In this document: positions 23,225-34,445 of the stretch, one piece after another
Layout: the number at the start of each line of letters is the position of its first letter
Position numbering within the stretch: the first letter of the stretch is position 1
NCBI GenBank assembly: GCA_021229015.1
Contig: CM037795.1
Location: forward strand, 14,737,362 to 14,801,361
Reading direction: 5' to 3'
DNA from: Solen grandis
Lineage: Eukaryota; Mollusca; Bivalvia; Adapedonta; Solenidae
Length of the DNA stretch: 64,000 nt
Position numbers and translations under genes: made by a program
Notes under the pieces: generated by a model
What the model was told of the DNA's origin: nothing
Databases searched by the model: none
Seen by the model: the letters and a program-made list of their open reading frames with translations, nothing else

Positions 23225-24490
23225 CAGTTTCGTGTGTTCTTGTCTTCACTCTGAAAGGCGAAAGGTGAAATTTCGAAAACATGCCATATTGTCGTTGTGA
23301 AGAAATGAAATATGCCAGGCAAAATAACAAAATTTTAACAGGCGAATGAAAAAAAGTATCGTCTTTGAAAGTTTCTTGCTAGCAGTACGAAACCTTTTAT
23401 GTCAGAACCATTTATTTGTCTTATAATTATTGTATCTTGACCCTAATAGGCGAAAGAATGAAAAGATGCCATATTGTCATTATTTCGCCTTTTGCTTTTT
23501 GGGTCAAAGACACAACATATGCCTGGCAAAATAACAAAATTTTAATAGGTGAAGGAAAGAAAAGTTTCATCTTTGAATGTTTCATGTCCTGGGTTATAAA
23601 CATCAGACACCACGATATAGCAGATTTCCTGTTGTAGTGTTTGCGACTAACAAAAAAGTTGAAGGAACAAAATGACAACACTTCTGGTTTTGCCATCCGT
23701 GGTTATACTTAATCACTGAAGAATCTGCTGACATTAAGAACATAGAGTAAATAATTATATGAAAATGTTATACTGAAAAAATTAGTATGGAAAAGTTCAA
23801 TTTATATATGATATAAGCAAGTTCTTATGTAAGACATGCTGGAAACTGCTGACTATATGCACAAAGCAGGAAACTGGTGACCCTATATAGGATGAGAATT
23901 TGGCTGGAGAAACTCAAAGCATTCAAAGACGAAACATTTTGTCCTTGCGCCTTTAAAAAATGTTTATTTCGCTTGACATGTTTCGTGTTGTCCTTGCCCC
24001 AAAAGGCAAAATAAAGACATTGTGGCATTTTTGGTTATTTCGCCTTTCGGGCGAAGTGGCAGAAATCAGCCACCACAGTCCCCTGATCATATATACAAAT
24101 AGAAACCGGAGGGCGAAACCATAGTGCTATCTTATTATTTCGACTTTTCCTTTTGATGCGCAAAAACACGACAACACGAAATCTGCTACAGTGTCGTGTC
24201 TTCGCCTTTCAGGTTTAGGGTGCGAACACAAGAACATGACAACTAAAGGGCGCCAAAATGAAATGGTTTCTACCTGCAAACATGAAACATTCAAAGAGGA
24301 AAGTTTTTATTCAATTAGGGTACTTTTTTTTGCTTTGCCTGTTAAAATTTCATTATTTCGCCTGGAATATTTTGTGTTTTCGTGTTTTTGCACCGAAAGG
24401 CAAAAGGTAAAATAACGACATTATGGCATGTTTTTGTTATTTCGCCTTTTGCCTTTCGGAATGAAGACACGAAATGTCTAAAATAATCCA
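23225..24490. repeat. Cluster of palindromic 'aggcgaaa/tttcgcct' repeats
   Basis: At least five segments carry 'gaaaggcgaaaggtgaaat' or its inverse 'ttatttcgcctttcggg', with 'catattgtcgtt', 'aggcaaaataacaaaat' and 'cattcaaagacgaaac'. Some face each other, for example near 23440-23490 and 24010-24055, as foldback elements do. No transposase is seen. Confidence 0.55.
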
Positions 24491-26606
24491 CCATTGAAGA
24501 AAGTTCAGTCAAGTATACAAGAAGCACAAGTCGAATACTTTTCTTTATACATCACAATTTGAAGCAAAAGAAAATGTAACCAAAGAAGATCAAATTTTTA
24601 CCAATATTACATCACCAAATCTTGTTTTTTTGATTTGGTGCAATTTGGTGCCCAATAAGAATACAATATTATAAACTTACTTCATATCCGTATCCTATCC
24701 TAGATCATGTGTATATAAGGATGTGTGTTACTGGTTGGTCAAATCACCTATAAGCATGTTGTCATTAGTATATATAACATGACAATCATTTTATAGAAGA
24801 AACCATGCCATATCTATATAATCTTTCTCCATTGAAACTTTAATACTTTGTAAAAATCCATAACACAGTTGTTTTGATTTGCTTTCATGAGTCACCCGGT
24901 ACCACATTTTTTCTACACGAACATGATACTCTGTTATTAGACTAGCATCAGTTATTGTTTATTACACTATGCTATCTATGTATCAGTGCAGTATTCGATT
25001 AAATTATGATGTAAACTCAGTATCTTCAATTCCCTTATTCCAATCAATCATGTTTGAAAACATGATTGAAGATTTTTATAATACCGGGAGTTAACATAAA
25101 TACATTTCAATACATGAAAAATTGCAATATTACATATGCTTAATTATAAAAACAGATAAAGAAACTCTATACTGATAAAAAAAACGACACTTGTCCACAT
25201 CCCTGAACCAAAATTTATCAGATCTTTTCATTGGTTGATATTTTTGTGCAAATGATTTTTTTTTATCTGCAAAAAGACATATGCCTATATGCATAAACTA
25301 ATTTTTTGCTTTGCAATTTTTTATTTTTTTTCATTAAAGTTTTGAATTTTTATTTTATAACTGAAGACTCGACTAGGGCAATTTTGCCCCTTCGTCTTAC
25401 ATGAAACACAAAGATTGCGGATGCCCTCGGCATCCTTTGATCTGCCCACAGGTGTTAAAATAGGTGACACGTGCCTCGGCTATTGGGTGGCTATTTCTGT
25501 GTGACACTCGAACACACACAACACAGCATAGTCTGTCAGCAGATCAAAGGATGCAGAGAGTGCAGGTTTGATGAAAACAGCAATTATTGCTGTAAATGAT
25601 AACGAAATAAATCCGTTTATTTTGATATTCATTTTTTAAACATAAATTCAGTATAAAAAAAAGTAATAAAAGAGACATTATTATTTATCATAAATGCAAT
25701 AACTTTAATCGATCTTTCTTTTGGAATTTTTACTCTTTTTTAATACGTTTTTCTTCTAGTCAATATTGTGTCTTTGTCATTTTTATGATAGCTTTCATTT
25801 ATTATCTATGTTGTAAGAAACAGTTTTGAGAGCACCTCACATACTCTCTTAAAAATCAGTTCATCACATCATAATGTAAGCTGAATGGTTTGTTCCCATT
25901 TTGCCAACTTCACACCTTTTACTAGTCTCACTTTGCCAACTTTTAAATTGTTGGCTGTATGCAGTCAAGTGAGTCGGTGATGCTACACAATGTTCCCTAT
26001 ACAATTGACCCTGATTATATAATTAGTGTCATACAAATAATATGATCAAACCTTTCTTTTCTTACTTATTATTTTTTCTTTTCTTTTTCCTTTCTAAACA
26101 TGGTCTCTTGAAAACACAACTCAAGTTTCTAAACAGGTAAAAGTGCATAAATCAGGGATTTTCTGGTACAGTGATTTTTGCAAGAGTTATGCGGAGAAAA
26201 AAAACAACAGGATTCATATTGATACTGCTATTTGACCTAAATTGGAAGCCTTTTTAGGGTTCTATCTCTGTTCAGCTAAATTAATTGGTCTCACAGACTT
26301 CATTATGAGGTTATGCTTACAGAAATGTTAAAAGCAATAATTAAAGGACCCTCTTGGTCTTTATATTTTGTGGCGGAGTATATTGAGGCAGAACTGGCAC
26401 TCTTGTTATATATATAGACACAATGACCTCTTTCGTCAATGATTTGGAATTAACACTGTTATCGAATATCTCTATTGAATAGTATACACAAGTATAGTGA
26501 ACTCATGATGTATGATGGTTCAAAGTTTTAACTGCTTCAGAAATTTCATGTATGGAAATAGGGCAATCCATTTGATCGATGTTCAATCTGTTATCACATG
26601 ATACAA
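24491..26606. other. AT-rich intergenic sequence with a short inverted repeat
   Basis: I see no gene. A perfect 16-bp inverted repeat, GCATCCTTTGATCTGC, lies at 25430-25445 and 25539-25554. A small hairpin 'caatcatgtt'/'aacatgattg' lies at about 25045-25070. Near 25894-25944 are two 'tttgccaactt' copies related to the hairpin at 33944. Confidence 0.5.
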
Positions 26607-28439
26607 AGTACCCTTCTCAAAAAAAAACACACTTTTTACCAAAACGCACTTAAAACGCACTTTAAACGCAGTTTAAGTGTGTTTTTCCTGCGTTTTTTCA
26701 CAAAAGTGTGTTTTTTCTGTATCTTTTTCAGAAAAAGTGTATTTTAAGTGCGTTTTTTTGGCAGAAGTGTATTTTTCCTGCAAAAGTGTTTCTTTTAGAT
26801 TTCATTTTTTTAATAAGTGCGTTTTAAGTGTATCTTTTTATTCAAAAGTGTATCTTTTAGTTTCAGTTAATTTTCCTATCAACAATCAGTGCGTTTTAAG
26901 TGTATCTTTTGAAAAATTCTTTTTTTTTTTTTTTATCAGTAAGTGCGTTTTAAGTGAATCTTTTGTGAAAAGTGCATCTTTAAGTTTCAGTTAAATTTCT
27001 GTGTTTTTTTTGTGTTTTTTTTTTCATCACAGATTTATTTTACACAGATTTTTTTTTGGTAACCATTGGTTAAATTCTTAATAAGAACAAATTTCCAGAT
27101 TTTTTTTTTTTAATGGAATGAAAATTCATAAAGATCAAATAATAAAGAACCTTTCTTATTGATTCTTCCCTTCTGGTAGTGTTCTTATCAAATCAGGAAT
27201 GAATTTTGTGAAGTTCTTTTTGAAGATCGGACATTTATGAAATTATATATTTTAAGATTTTCCAAGTAAAACAGTAATATAAATTACAATATGAGCATAT
27301 ACCTTTAAAACCATTAATATCTGTCACAGGTTCAGTACTTGATATCATTAAAATTACTTTATATTATTATTTTTTTTAAAGAGAGAGAGAAAACAGATTA
27401 GATGATTTCACAAATTGGCTGAATTAATGTAGTTCAGGAAGTTCAGGATGCACCCCCCCCCCCAAAAAAAAGTGAAAGAAAAAAAAATGAGAGAGAAAGA
27501 GAACAGGAGGCAAGAGTAATTTGTTAGAATCATTACCTCATTCTATTTTTAAAATGAAATTAACATGTCCTAAAAAATGCTATTAAACTTCACAAATCAT
27601 TAAAAATGCAGACCAAATCAGGATACTTAAAATGTCTAATCATAAATTCACAAACAGTTTCCCTAATGAATTTCTTCAAGTTAAAAGTCTTTTTTTTTTT
27701 TTTTTTTGGCATGCTTGTGTACAGTACAGAACATTTTTTAACAGGCTGAACTTCAACTTCCTGTCTTCCAGACACGCTGTTGCACAGTCATGTGATCATT
27801 TTCATTGGCTTTATACATACATTGTTTAAAAATGGCTGCTAAAAAAATTGATTGGTGAAAGTGGACAATTTGAAATAGAATTAATGTAGGACCCTGGTAT
27901 GTGTTTATGAAAACAATTATCTTTTTCAGATATATATAAATAATGGGAAACTTCAATTGAAAATGTGATCTACTAAGAAATTAAAGAAACATTTGGTTTT
28001 AAATTTTGGATCAGCTATGATCGATTTTATTTATCCTTTACACAGGTGTTCTAAACAATGTAAGTCAGCAAAAGTGACAAAAAAGTTTGGACCCCTGGTC
28101 ATGATAAATGTCTTTAATGGTCATTTTTTTGAGAAACATGTTGGGTTTTAATTGGCTGAAATATATCTGAATTTAAATCAAGCATAAGAATGGATTTAAA
28201 TCCATGATCATAACTCTTCAGTAGTCAAACTTGAGAGACAGAAATAACTGATGTGAAGCGAGAAAGTCCATTGGATAAAAGTGAACACGTGATCGAGGCG
28301 CGTCATTACAATTTGAACTGTGAACCCGCCATGAACCGTAAAATGTAAACATAAACAAAATCATGGTTGATTGCTCAATGTGTTTGCTGTATTAATTTAA
28401 ACGTTTACAGTCATATGTATAAAGAAAATAGAGATCAAC

Positions 28440-30011
28440 AATTAGCCTACGTTGTGAAGTCAAATTCCAAGGGAAACTATACAGAGCTCTAACATTTACA
28501 AGATCGGTGAGTAAGTAATTTATTACGTAGATTGATCATATTTTTCTGCTTCATAATTAAGTCTAATACATAAGTATATACTTTGCCTCGATAATTAAGG
28601 ATAAAAACAATAACAAAACTGCAGACATTTTTTTGATATACAAAAGCTACAAATTTGTGATTTTTATTTCAGAATTCCTTAAGAAAGATGTGTAACAAGT
28701 GATGCAAGTCCAGCTTAACATGTACACTCTTGGACTCTTGGCTTAAAGCCTTCTGAAGCAGGTATATATGATTCCTCATTATGACTCCATCTTTTATTTT
28801 GAAGTTAATCAAATCAACCTGATGAAATTTTATGTCAGCTTATAAATTATGTTTCTACCTATTGTGATAGATGACTGACATTTATTGTCCAAATCATACA
28901 ATTTGAATTTCACAAACATACAACCGAATCTTTAGTTCTTAGGTATTATTTTCTGAAAACGATTGACCAATTGAGGGTTGTGTTTGTTTTGTTTTTTTGT
29001 TGTTTTTTATCCATTTACAAAACAATTGTGCGTTGATTCTCTTGCCTATAAGACGAGTTTCTAGCTATAATGAGCCATCATTGACTGTTTTGTTTTTTTA
29101 TGTTTATTTGATTTCAGATAAACTGTCCTGTAAGATAACTTAAAAGGAATGACCTCTCAAACAACATGAGTCCCGCTGCCACATCACAGCTGCCCTTGTC
29201 ACAGATGACGTAAGAGCAGCCGCCCCTGCTACAGACCATGTAACAATGGTACACCATGACACAGCAGCCCCGGTTGCAGATCATATCACAGAAGCCCCTG
29301 TCGAAAACCTCATCACTGCAGCCCTTGATACAAGCCATATTACAGCTGCACCCCTGTCACAGACTAGTACACTGCTATTTGAGGTAAAAAGCAAGGAGGT
29401 CATCATAAATTCCTTGAATTTTAATTTTCCAAGATTTAAATATCTGTATCTATTTTCTTTTTCTCTTTGACTCGCTATCATAGTCAAGGTCATCAGCATC
29501 TACTAGCACTATAACCATAGCTCATTATTAGAAAACTGTTCAAAGTATTGGAATGAAACTAAATTAAGGTCACTGGTCCACCATCTCTCCTTTTCTGAGT
29601 CCTGGCTACTTCTTCCATAATTAAAAACTGTCAAATGAATTCATCCGAAAGCAGACACCATTAGTGTTACTGCTAGGAATTGATCAGTATGTTGCAGAAG
29701 AGAATACATGATCTTGAGTCATAGGTAGTACATAAATATTAATAAAGTATACCTATTTGAGTCCAGATTATTTTGTAACATTCTTTTGACTACCCTAAGG
29801 GTATGATTGATTAAATAGACTTGATTACAATATTCAAACAATTTGCAAGTACATGCACATTACTTGATTTGACATGTTACTTTAGTGATCCATTTTTGAA
29901 CAGATGAAAGCTGACTACAACAGATTCTATCATCCCTCAACAAATGAACAATCATCTACAAGAGGTCAGGTTACTGGAAGTGAAGATCTGTACAGAGTGT
30001 CCATACTTTAT
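28440..30011 (+). CDS. Unidentified spliced gene: two leader exons, a 9-aa-repeat exon and a further coding exon
   Basis: Four segments have good splice signals: exon 1 to 28506 (donor gtgagt), exon 2 28673-28761 (tttatttcag / gtatat), exon 3 29118-29383 (gatttcag / gtaaaa) and exon 4 29904-30011 (ttgaacag / gtaagt). Exons 1-2 have stops in all useful frames and look like 5' leader. In exon 3 the frame open from about 29153 to 29383 encodes imperfect 9-residue repeats: AAPVADHIT, EAPVENLIT, AALDTSHIT, AAPLSQTST. The first ATG in this frame is 29246. Exon 3 ends in phase 0 and exon 4 is open for 36 codons in phase 0 (begins MKADYNRFYHPSTNEQ). A possible 25-nt fifth exon lies at 33445-33469 (cggcag-type acceptor, gtgagt donor), outside the TIR block. 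I recognise no family. 'cacgtgatc' near 28285 could be an E-box of a promoter. Confidence 0.4.
29118..29383 (+). CDS. Exon with in-frame ~27-bp minisatellite coding for a 9-aa repeat
   Basis: The DNA repeats 'acagcagccccggttgcaga' then 'tcatatc', with variants, from about 29180 to 29360. The frame AAP-x-x-DHIT stays open across at least six copies, including the degenerate AALVTDDVR and AAAPATDHVT. There is no signal peptide or membrane segment. A competing frame starting ATG 29167 stops after 15 codons. Translation is unproven. Confidence 0.4.
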
Positions 30012-30179
30012 GTAAGTACTTGTTGCATACATACTTCATCAACATAAATAACTAGAATGTCCCATAGTGTGCTTCTGTGTATGCTTAGGTTTTATCAATT
30101 TTTTTATGCCTATAACCCATATGCAGATGGGTGTGTGTGTGTGGGGGGGGTCTTTAGATTTTAAGCCTGTGTCCGTCCA

Positions 30180-31900
30180 TCACACCTCAGGTTTGCCTTT
30201 GCTTTTTTAGCTTTTTTTTTAAGATGATATCACATCTTCATGAAAATATTTACAAATGAACATCTTGATATGAACTATTTAATTTTCAAATGTTTTTGGC
30301 TGTGACATATTAAACAGTTGAATGAACATGGTGAAATAAGTTGTCCTGCTTCAGGTTTAACTTTGTGTTTAAGCTTTTTTTTTTTTTTTTTCGATGTAGA
30401 TGAAATCACATCAGCATGAAACTTGATACAAAATGTACATCAAGATATAAACTTTTAAATACACAGGCAAATACTATGTTGTGACCAACATTATGCAAGC
30501 GTGGCATCAATGTTGCAGAGACACATTTTCTTGTTGTCAAATGAATTTCTGTTTGTTGAAATTTAAGAAACCTGATCATATTATATGTGTTAGACAAATA
30601 TACTACTTATCTTTTGAGCTAATGTAAGCTTTTCCTTATCCTTCAGGACTGACTGTCAGAAGCAGTACAATATGAGCATCGACTACCCAAGGCTCTTTCA
30701 AAACTTGAAATATAAGTAGATGGTGAGATTGGGAAATGCAGAAACCTGGAACTGTAACTTTTACCGAGACCAATTTTTGAATTAGCATGTCTGTTTCAAA
30801 GAAAAAGTCTATTATGATCTCGTCATTGTCATGCAAAAACTTTAGTGAAGCTTATTTCTCAAAGACTTTTAAAGGTATCAACACGAAACTTAGAATACTT
30901 TTTTATCATGACAAGGTGCAGTTTTTAACCAATGGGCATTATTTTGAAAGCTATATTTTCTGAGTTACGCCCCTTTTAAACTTAGAATTTAGGTCAGAAT
31001 TGCTTATTAAGTAGGAAGTCTTGAAAACTATGTTATCAACACAAAACTTGGAAGGCTTGATAATCATGACAAGGTGCAATTGTAAAACAAGGGGCATTAA
31101 TCTGAAAGCAAAATGTTTGGAGTTATGCCCCTTTTTAACTTAGAAATTTTATTAAAATTGTATGTTCAAACCAATTACATTTCTTCTACACTGTGTAAAA
31201 TTTTTTTCTTTTTCATACTTACATTTTTATCTTTACACCTTATGGTCTTCTTACTTGAAATCGCAAATATGGGCCTCTTTTGTTGACATGAAAAACAGAC
31301 AAGCACTTGTGCCACTCTGCGGAGCTCTATTTTGATATTACAATGAATTTAAGTCCAGAGAATAATTTTTTTACTACATACTTGAAAACTATTCTAAGAC
31401 TTTGGCTTTGAATTTCATATATAAGAAGACAGCAACTATGAAAGTGCAGAAACTAAATTGCTTAACTTTACAGTACCTCGTCCAATTTTGTATTATCTCC
31501 CTTTATTTCATATCAAAATAACTCCAACTATTCAAGGTAATGAATTTGAAAATTGAATTAAAAATAGATTCTGACTTTTTAATTGTCTCCCTTTAGTGTT
31601 TTTTTTACACTTCTTGTGACCAGAACAAATTTTTAAAAAATGACACATATCTTTTTTTTCTTCTCAGTCCTTTTTCTGTATAATCTTTAGATTTATTTAG
31701 CCATATTTTTTGTAAATAATTTACACATTTTTTTACCAATATACACACACCTTATGCTGGAGTTAGTTTATTTTTAAAATATTGAAGATATCTCACAGGA
31801 CCTTTTTTTCCTTCCTTTTTTTTTTTATTAAGCTTTTATTTGAAAATAAAACAGTAATTGCATTCAAGAATTTAATGATGTGTTTCAAAACAGATTTCCA
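30180..31900. repeat. Dispersed repeat units inside the TIR block
   Basis: 30180-30480 carries units of the 17390-18760 family ('cctcaggtttgcctttgc', 'aagatgatatcacatcttc'). 30690-31610 carries units of the 19886-20980 family ('aactatgttatcaacacaaa', 'attatctccctttatttc'). No gene is seen in 30480-30690 or 31610-31900. Confidence 0.5.
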
Positions 31901-33444
31901 TGATTATGAATCACATTTTATGTACATCAAATAAACGGTTGTGCTTTAAAACTGTATAAATGTGCTAAATAAAAATGAATTATTATACATGTAAATTGTT
32001 TATGTACTTTAAAACCTTTATACAAGAAAAAACATCATGATATAAAAAAAATTCTTTCATTTACAAAGTGCATCTTTTCTGCATTTTAAATACCTATTTT
32101 TGTGCTGAAAAAATTGTTTTTTTTTTTTTTTTGCTAAATAAATGCCTTCTTTTGCTGAAAGAAGTGTGTTTTTGAAGCAAATTAATTTTATTTTTCTGAC
32201 TCAAAAACATCTTTTGAAGGCAGAAAAAATATGCTTCTGATAAAGAAAAAACACATTTTTACCACAGAAAATAAGTGAACTAAAAGACGCACTTTTTTGG
32301 ACAGAAAACATACTTTTACCGCAGTTATAACACACTAAAGTGCGTTTTTAGTGTATTTAATCTGATTGAAAAACACACTTTCACCGCAGTAAAAAAACTA
32401 AGTGGTTTTAAGTGTATTTTATCTGACCAAAACACACTTTTAATGCAGTTAAAACGCACTTAACTGCGTTTTTAGTGCATTTTATCTGATATAAAAACAC
32501 ACTTTCACTGCAGTAAAAACAAACTTAAGTGCGTTTTAAGTGTATTTTATCTGACCAAAACACACTTTTAACGCAGTAAAAACGCACTTAAGTGCGTTTT
32601 TATTTCCTTATTTGAAAAAACACACTTTTACCGCAGAAAAAACACACTTAAGTTCGTTTAAAGTGAATTTTTCCAGATAAAAAATGCACTTTTTTGTTCA
32701 TTTTTATTCACTTTAAACGCAGTCGGTAAGAAAAAAACGCACTTTAAACGCGGTGCCAATACCGCAGCGTTTTACACGGATAAAACGCAGATAAAACGCG
32801 CGTTAAACGCGCGTTTTATACACTTATTTGAGAAGGGTACTCACTAGGATATATTTCGATATTTTTCGGGAGCGAGTTACACTTTTTTTAGATTTTCTAC
32901 AAATACAAATTTTTCTGGGTGATTCTTACTGACTGATGCCAGCTTTTAATATTTCTTTATTATATTATATGGCCTTTGTTTTTCACTAAGTTTTCTTGAA
33001 TTATTTCTAGCAGCTCTGAAACTTATTTTCATCACATTTATTATGTAATATCTTCGTTTTGCATTGAAAATATAATCCTTTAAGTTATCTTATCAAACCA
33101 ACTAGAATTATGTTTAATGTTTGGAAAAAAAAGAAAAAAAGAAAAACAAACAGACATACATACATTCATCAAAAGAACAATTTTCTGAAGTCAATTTTTC
33201 ATTTATTTGTCAGATCTAGGTGTTAATTTATGAACATTTTCTAATTCCTTTTGGATTCATCCCATGTTATTTTTTCAATGGTATTCTAGTAATTAGTAAA
33301 TACAGCTTTGTACCTAACTGAAATAACTAGGGCAATGATCTGAAAAATCAGTAATATCTGGGACTACCGGTATAGTATTAGAGTGCAATTACTGTGAATA
33401 CAAATCAAGTAGTCAACAGTATACTAGCTACATATTTCTGGCAG

Positions 33445-33469
33445 CGGGCAGATCAACATAATGGTCAAG
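33445..33469 (+). CDS. Possible 25-nt microexon
   Basis: 'ctggcag|CGGGCAGATCAAC...TCAAG|gtgagt' has good flanking signals. In phase 0 it reads RADQHNGQ and exits in phase 1, compatible with the exon ending at 30011. Alternatively ATGGTCAAG at 33461-33469 could start a different gene. Little weight can be placed on 25 bases. Confidence 0.2.
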
Positions 33470-33580
33470 GTGAGTATCTTTTATCAAAATCACGCAAATT
33501 TCAAACTTAATAAAAAGGTCAATTAATGATTACATGCATTTACTTTAAAATAGTGTGTAAGTGTATACTGTTTAAACACT

Positions 33581-33822
33581 TATATTTGTATTTTTTACAT
33601 GTATATTAAAGACTGGAAGGTGGGTAAGTGTGAAAAGGAAAATGATAAGATTGTTTGTAAACTGATAAAATTTATCACTTAATTATATTTATCAACTTTA
33701 TTATATTTGTATTTTTTACATGTATATTAAAGACTGGAAGGTGGGTAAGTGTGAAAAGGAAAATGATAAGATTGTTTGTAAACTGATAAAATTTATCACT
33801 TAATTATATTTATCAACTTTAT
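33581..33822. repeat. Near-perfect 121-bp tandem duplication
   Basis: 'tatatttgtattttttacat' through 'ttatcaactttat' occurs twice with period 121 (33581-33701, 33702-33822) and without visible differences until the boundary, where the second copy continues 'tatttgcatg'. It is recent or an assembly duplication. Confidence 0.85.
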
Positions 33823-33943
33823 TATATTTGCATGTTTATATACAACTTGTACATTGACAAAATTATTTCCATGTTGAAAACGTAAGAGTGATTTTTCAAT
33901 ATGACACCGCTTGCATTTAACACCTTTTCACTACCTGGTCAAA

Positions 33944-34002
33944 TTCCCACTTTGCCAACTTTCAATTCAGTACCAGAATATAGAAAGTTGGCAAAGTGGG
34001 AA
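33944..34002. repeat. 20-bp perfect hairpin
   Basis: TTCCCACTTTGCCAACTTTC at 33944-33963 is exactly inverted at 33983-34002 around a 19-base loop. Related single arms occur at 25894-25911 and 25926-25944. Confidence 0.8.
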
Positions 34003-34272
34003 CACCCCAGCTGAATTTTGTTTATTTCTTATTTTGTTACCAAAGAGATGCCCAAATAAATTATTTCTTCATACTTCTCTTTCCCACACTTTAAAAGGCC
34101 TTTTTTTTTTGTTGCTCATAAAGGGCTGTTGTACGTAAAATATATAAAGAAAATAAAATGAAATAAAATTCTAAAGATTTTTTTTTTTTTTTGGAGGAGG
34201 GAGCTTCAATTATTTGTATAAATGTAGCCGGGTACAGATCTTTGGTGATAATCAATTAACTTGAAGACATGT

Positions 34273-34344
34273 GACTTGGTAGCTCAGTTGGTATAGTGTA
34301 GGAATGGTGTTCTTGAGACCCTGGGTTCGAGTCCCGGTCAAGTC
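34273..34344 (+). tRNA. tRNA-like gene or tRNA pseudogene (72 nt), anticodon GGT by position
   Basis: A 7-bp acceptor stem GACTTGG/TCAAGTC forms with one G-T pair. There is a box-A-like 'GTAGCTCAGTTGG', and the T arm CTGGG-TTCGAGT-CCCGG is complete (box B present). The anticodon arm TAGGA-ATGGTGT-TCTTG pairs with two wobbles and places GGT at 34-36 (Thr). The D stem is poor, and tRNA-Thr(GGT) is not normally used in animals, which argues for a tRNA-derived SINE head or pseudogene rather than a working tRNA. Confidence 0.4.
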
Positions 34345-34445
34345 TTTGATTTTTTCACCACCTGTTACATTTGGTCCCAACGTAAATAACCCACTGTATG
34401 ATTTGGCTACTGCTTCGTTTTCCTAAGTGTCCGTGCATTTTTTGT

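Larger units (their letters stand above)
26607..32841. mobile_element. 6.2-kb block bounded by perfect 15-bp TIR and long minisatellite ends
   Basis: AGTACCCTTCTCAAA at 26607-26621 is exactly inverted at 32827-32841. Inside each end lies a long degenerate minisatellite, about 400 bp on the left and about 780 bp on the right. It is built on 'aagtgcgttttaagtgtatt' and its complement 'aaaaacgcacttaa', and is mirror-oriented between ends. Such mirror-image ends suggest a large DNA transposon with long TIRs. The AG...CT termini are those typical of Polinton/Maverick elements, but the flanking 6-mers (atacaa, cactag) do not match and no polymerase, integrase or capsid frame is seen. The middle holds an exon-like chain (28300-30011), dispersed repeats and nothing else recognised. 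It could instead be two unrelated repeats in opposite orientation. The 105-aa frame at 26677-26994 is translated minisatellite. Confidence 0.5.

Noticed and set aside
26677..26994. 105-aa cysteine/serine/phenylalanine-rich frame resembling a membrane or cysteine-rich protein
   Set aside because: It is a reading of the 'agtgcgttttaagtgt' minisatellite; low complexity, no splice or start support.
26607..32841. Calling the block a Polinton/Maverick
   Set aside because: AG...CT ends alone are weak. The flanking 6-mers differ and no polB, integrase, protease or capsid frame is present.
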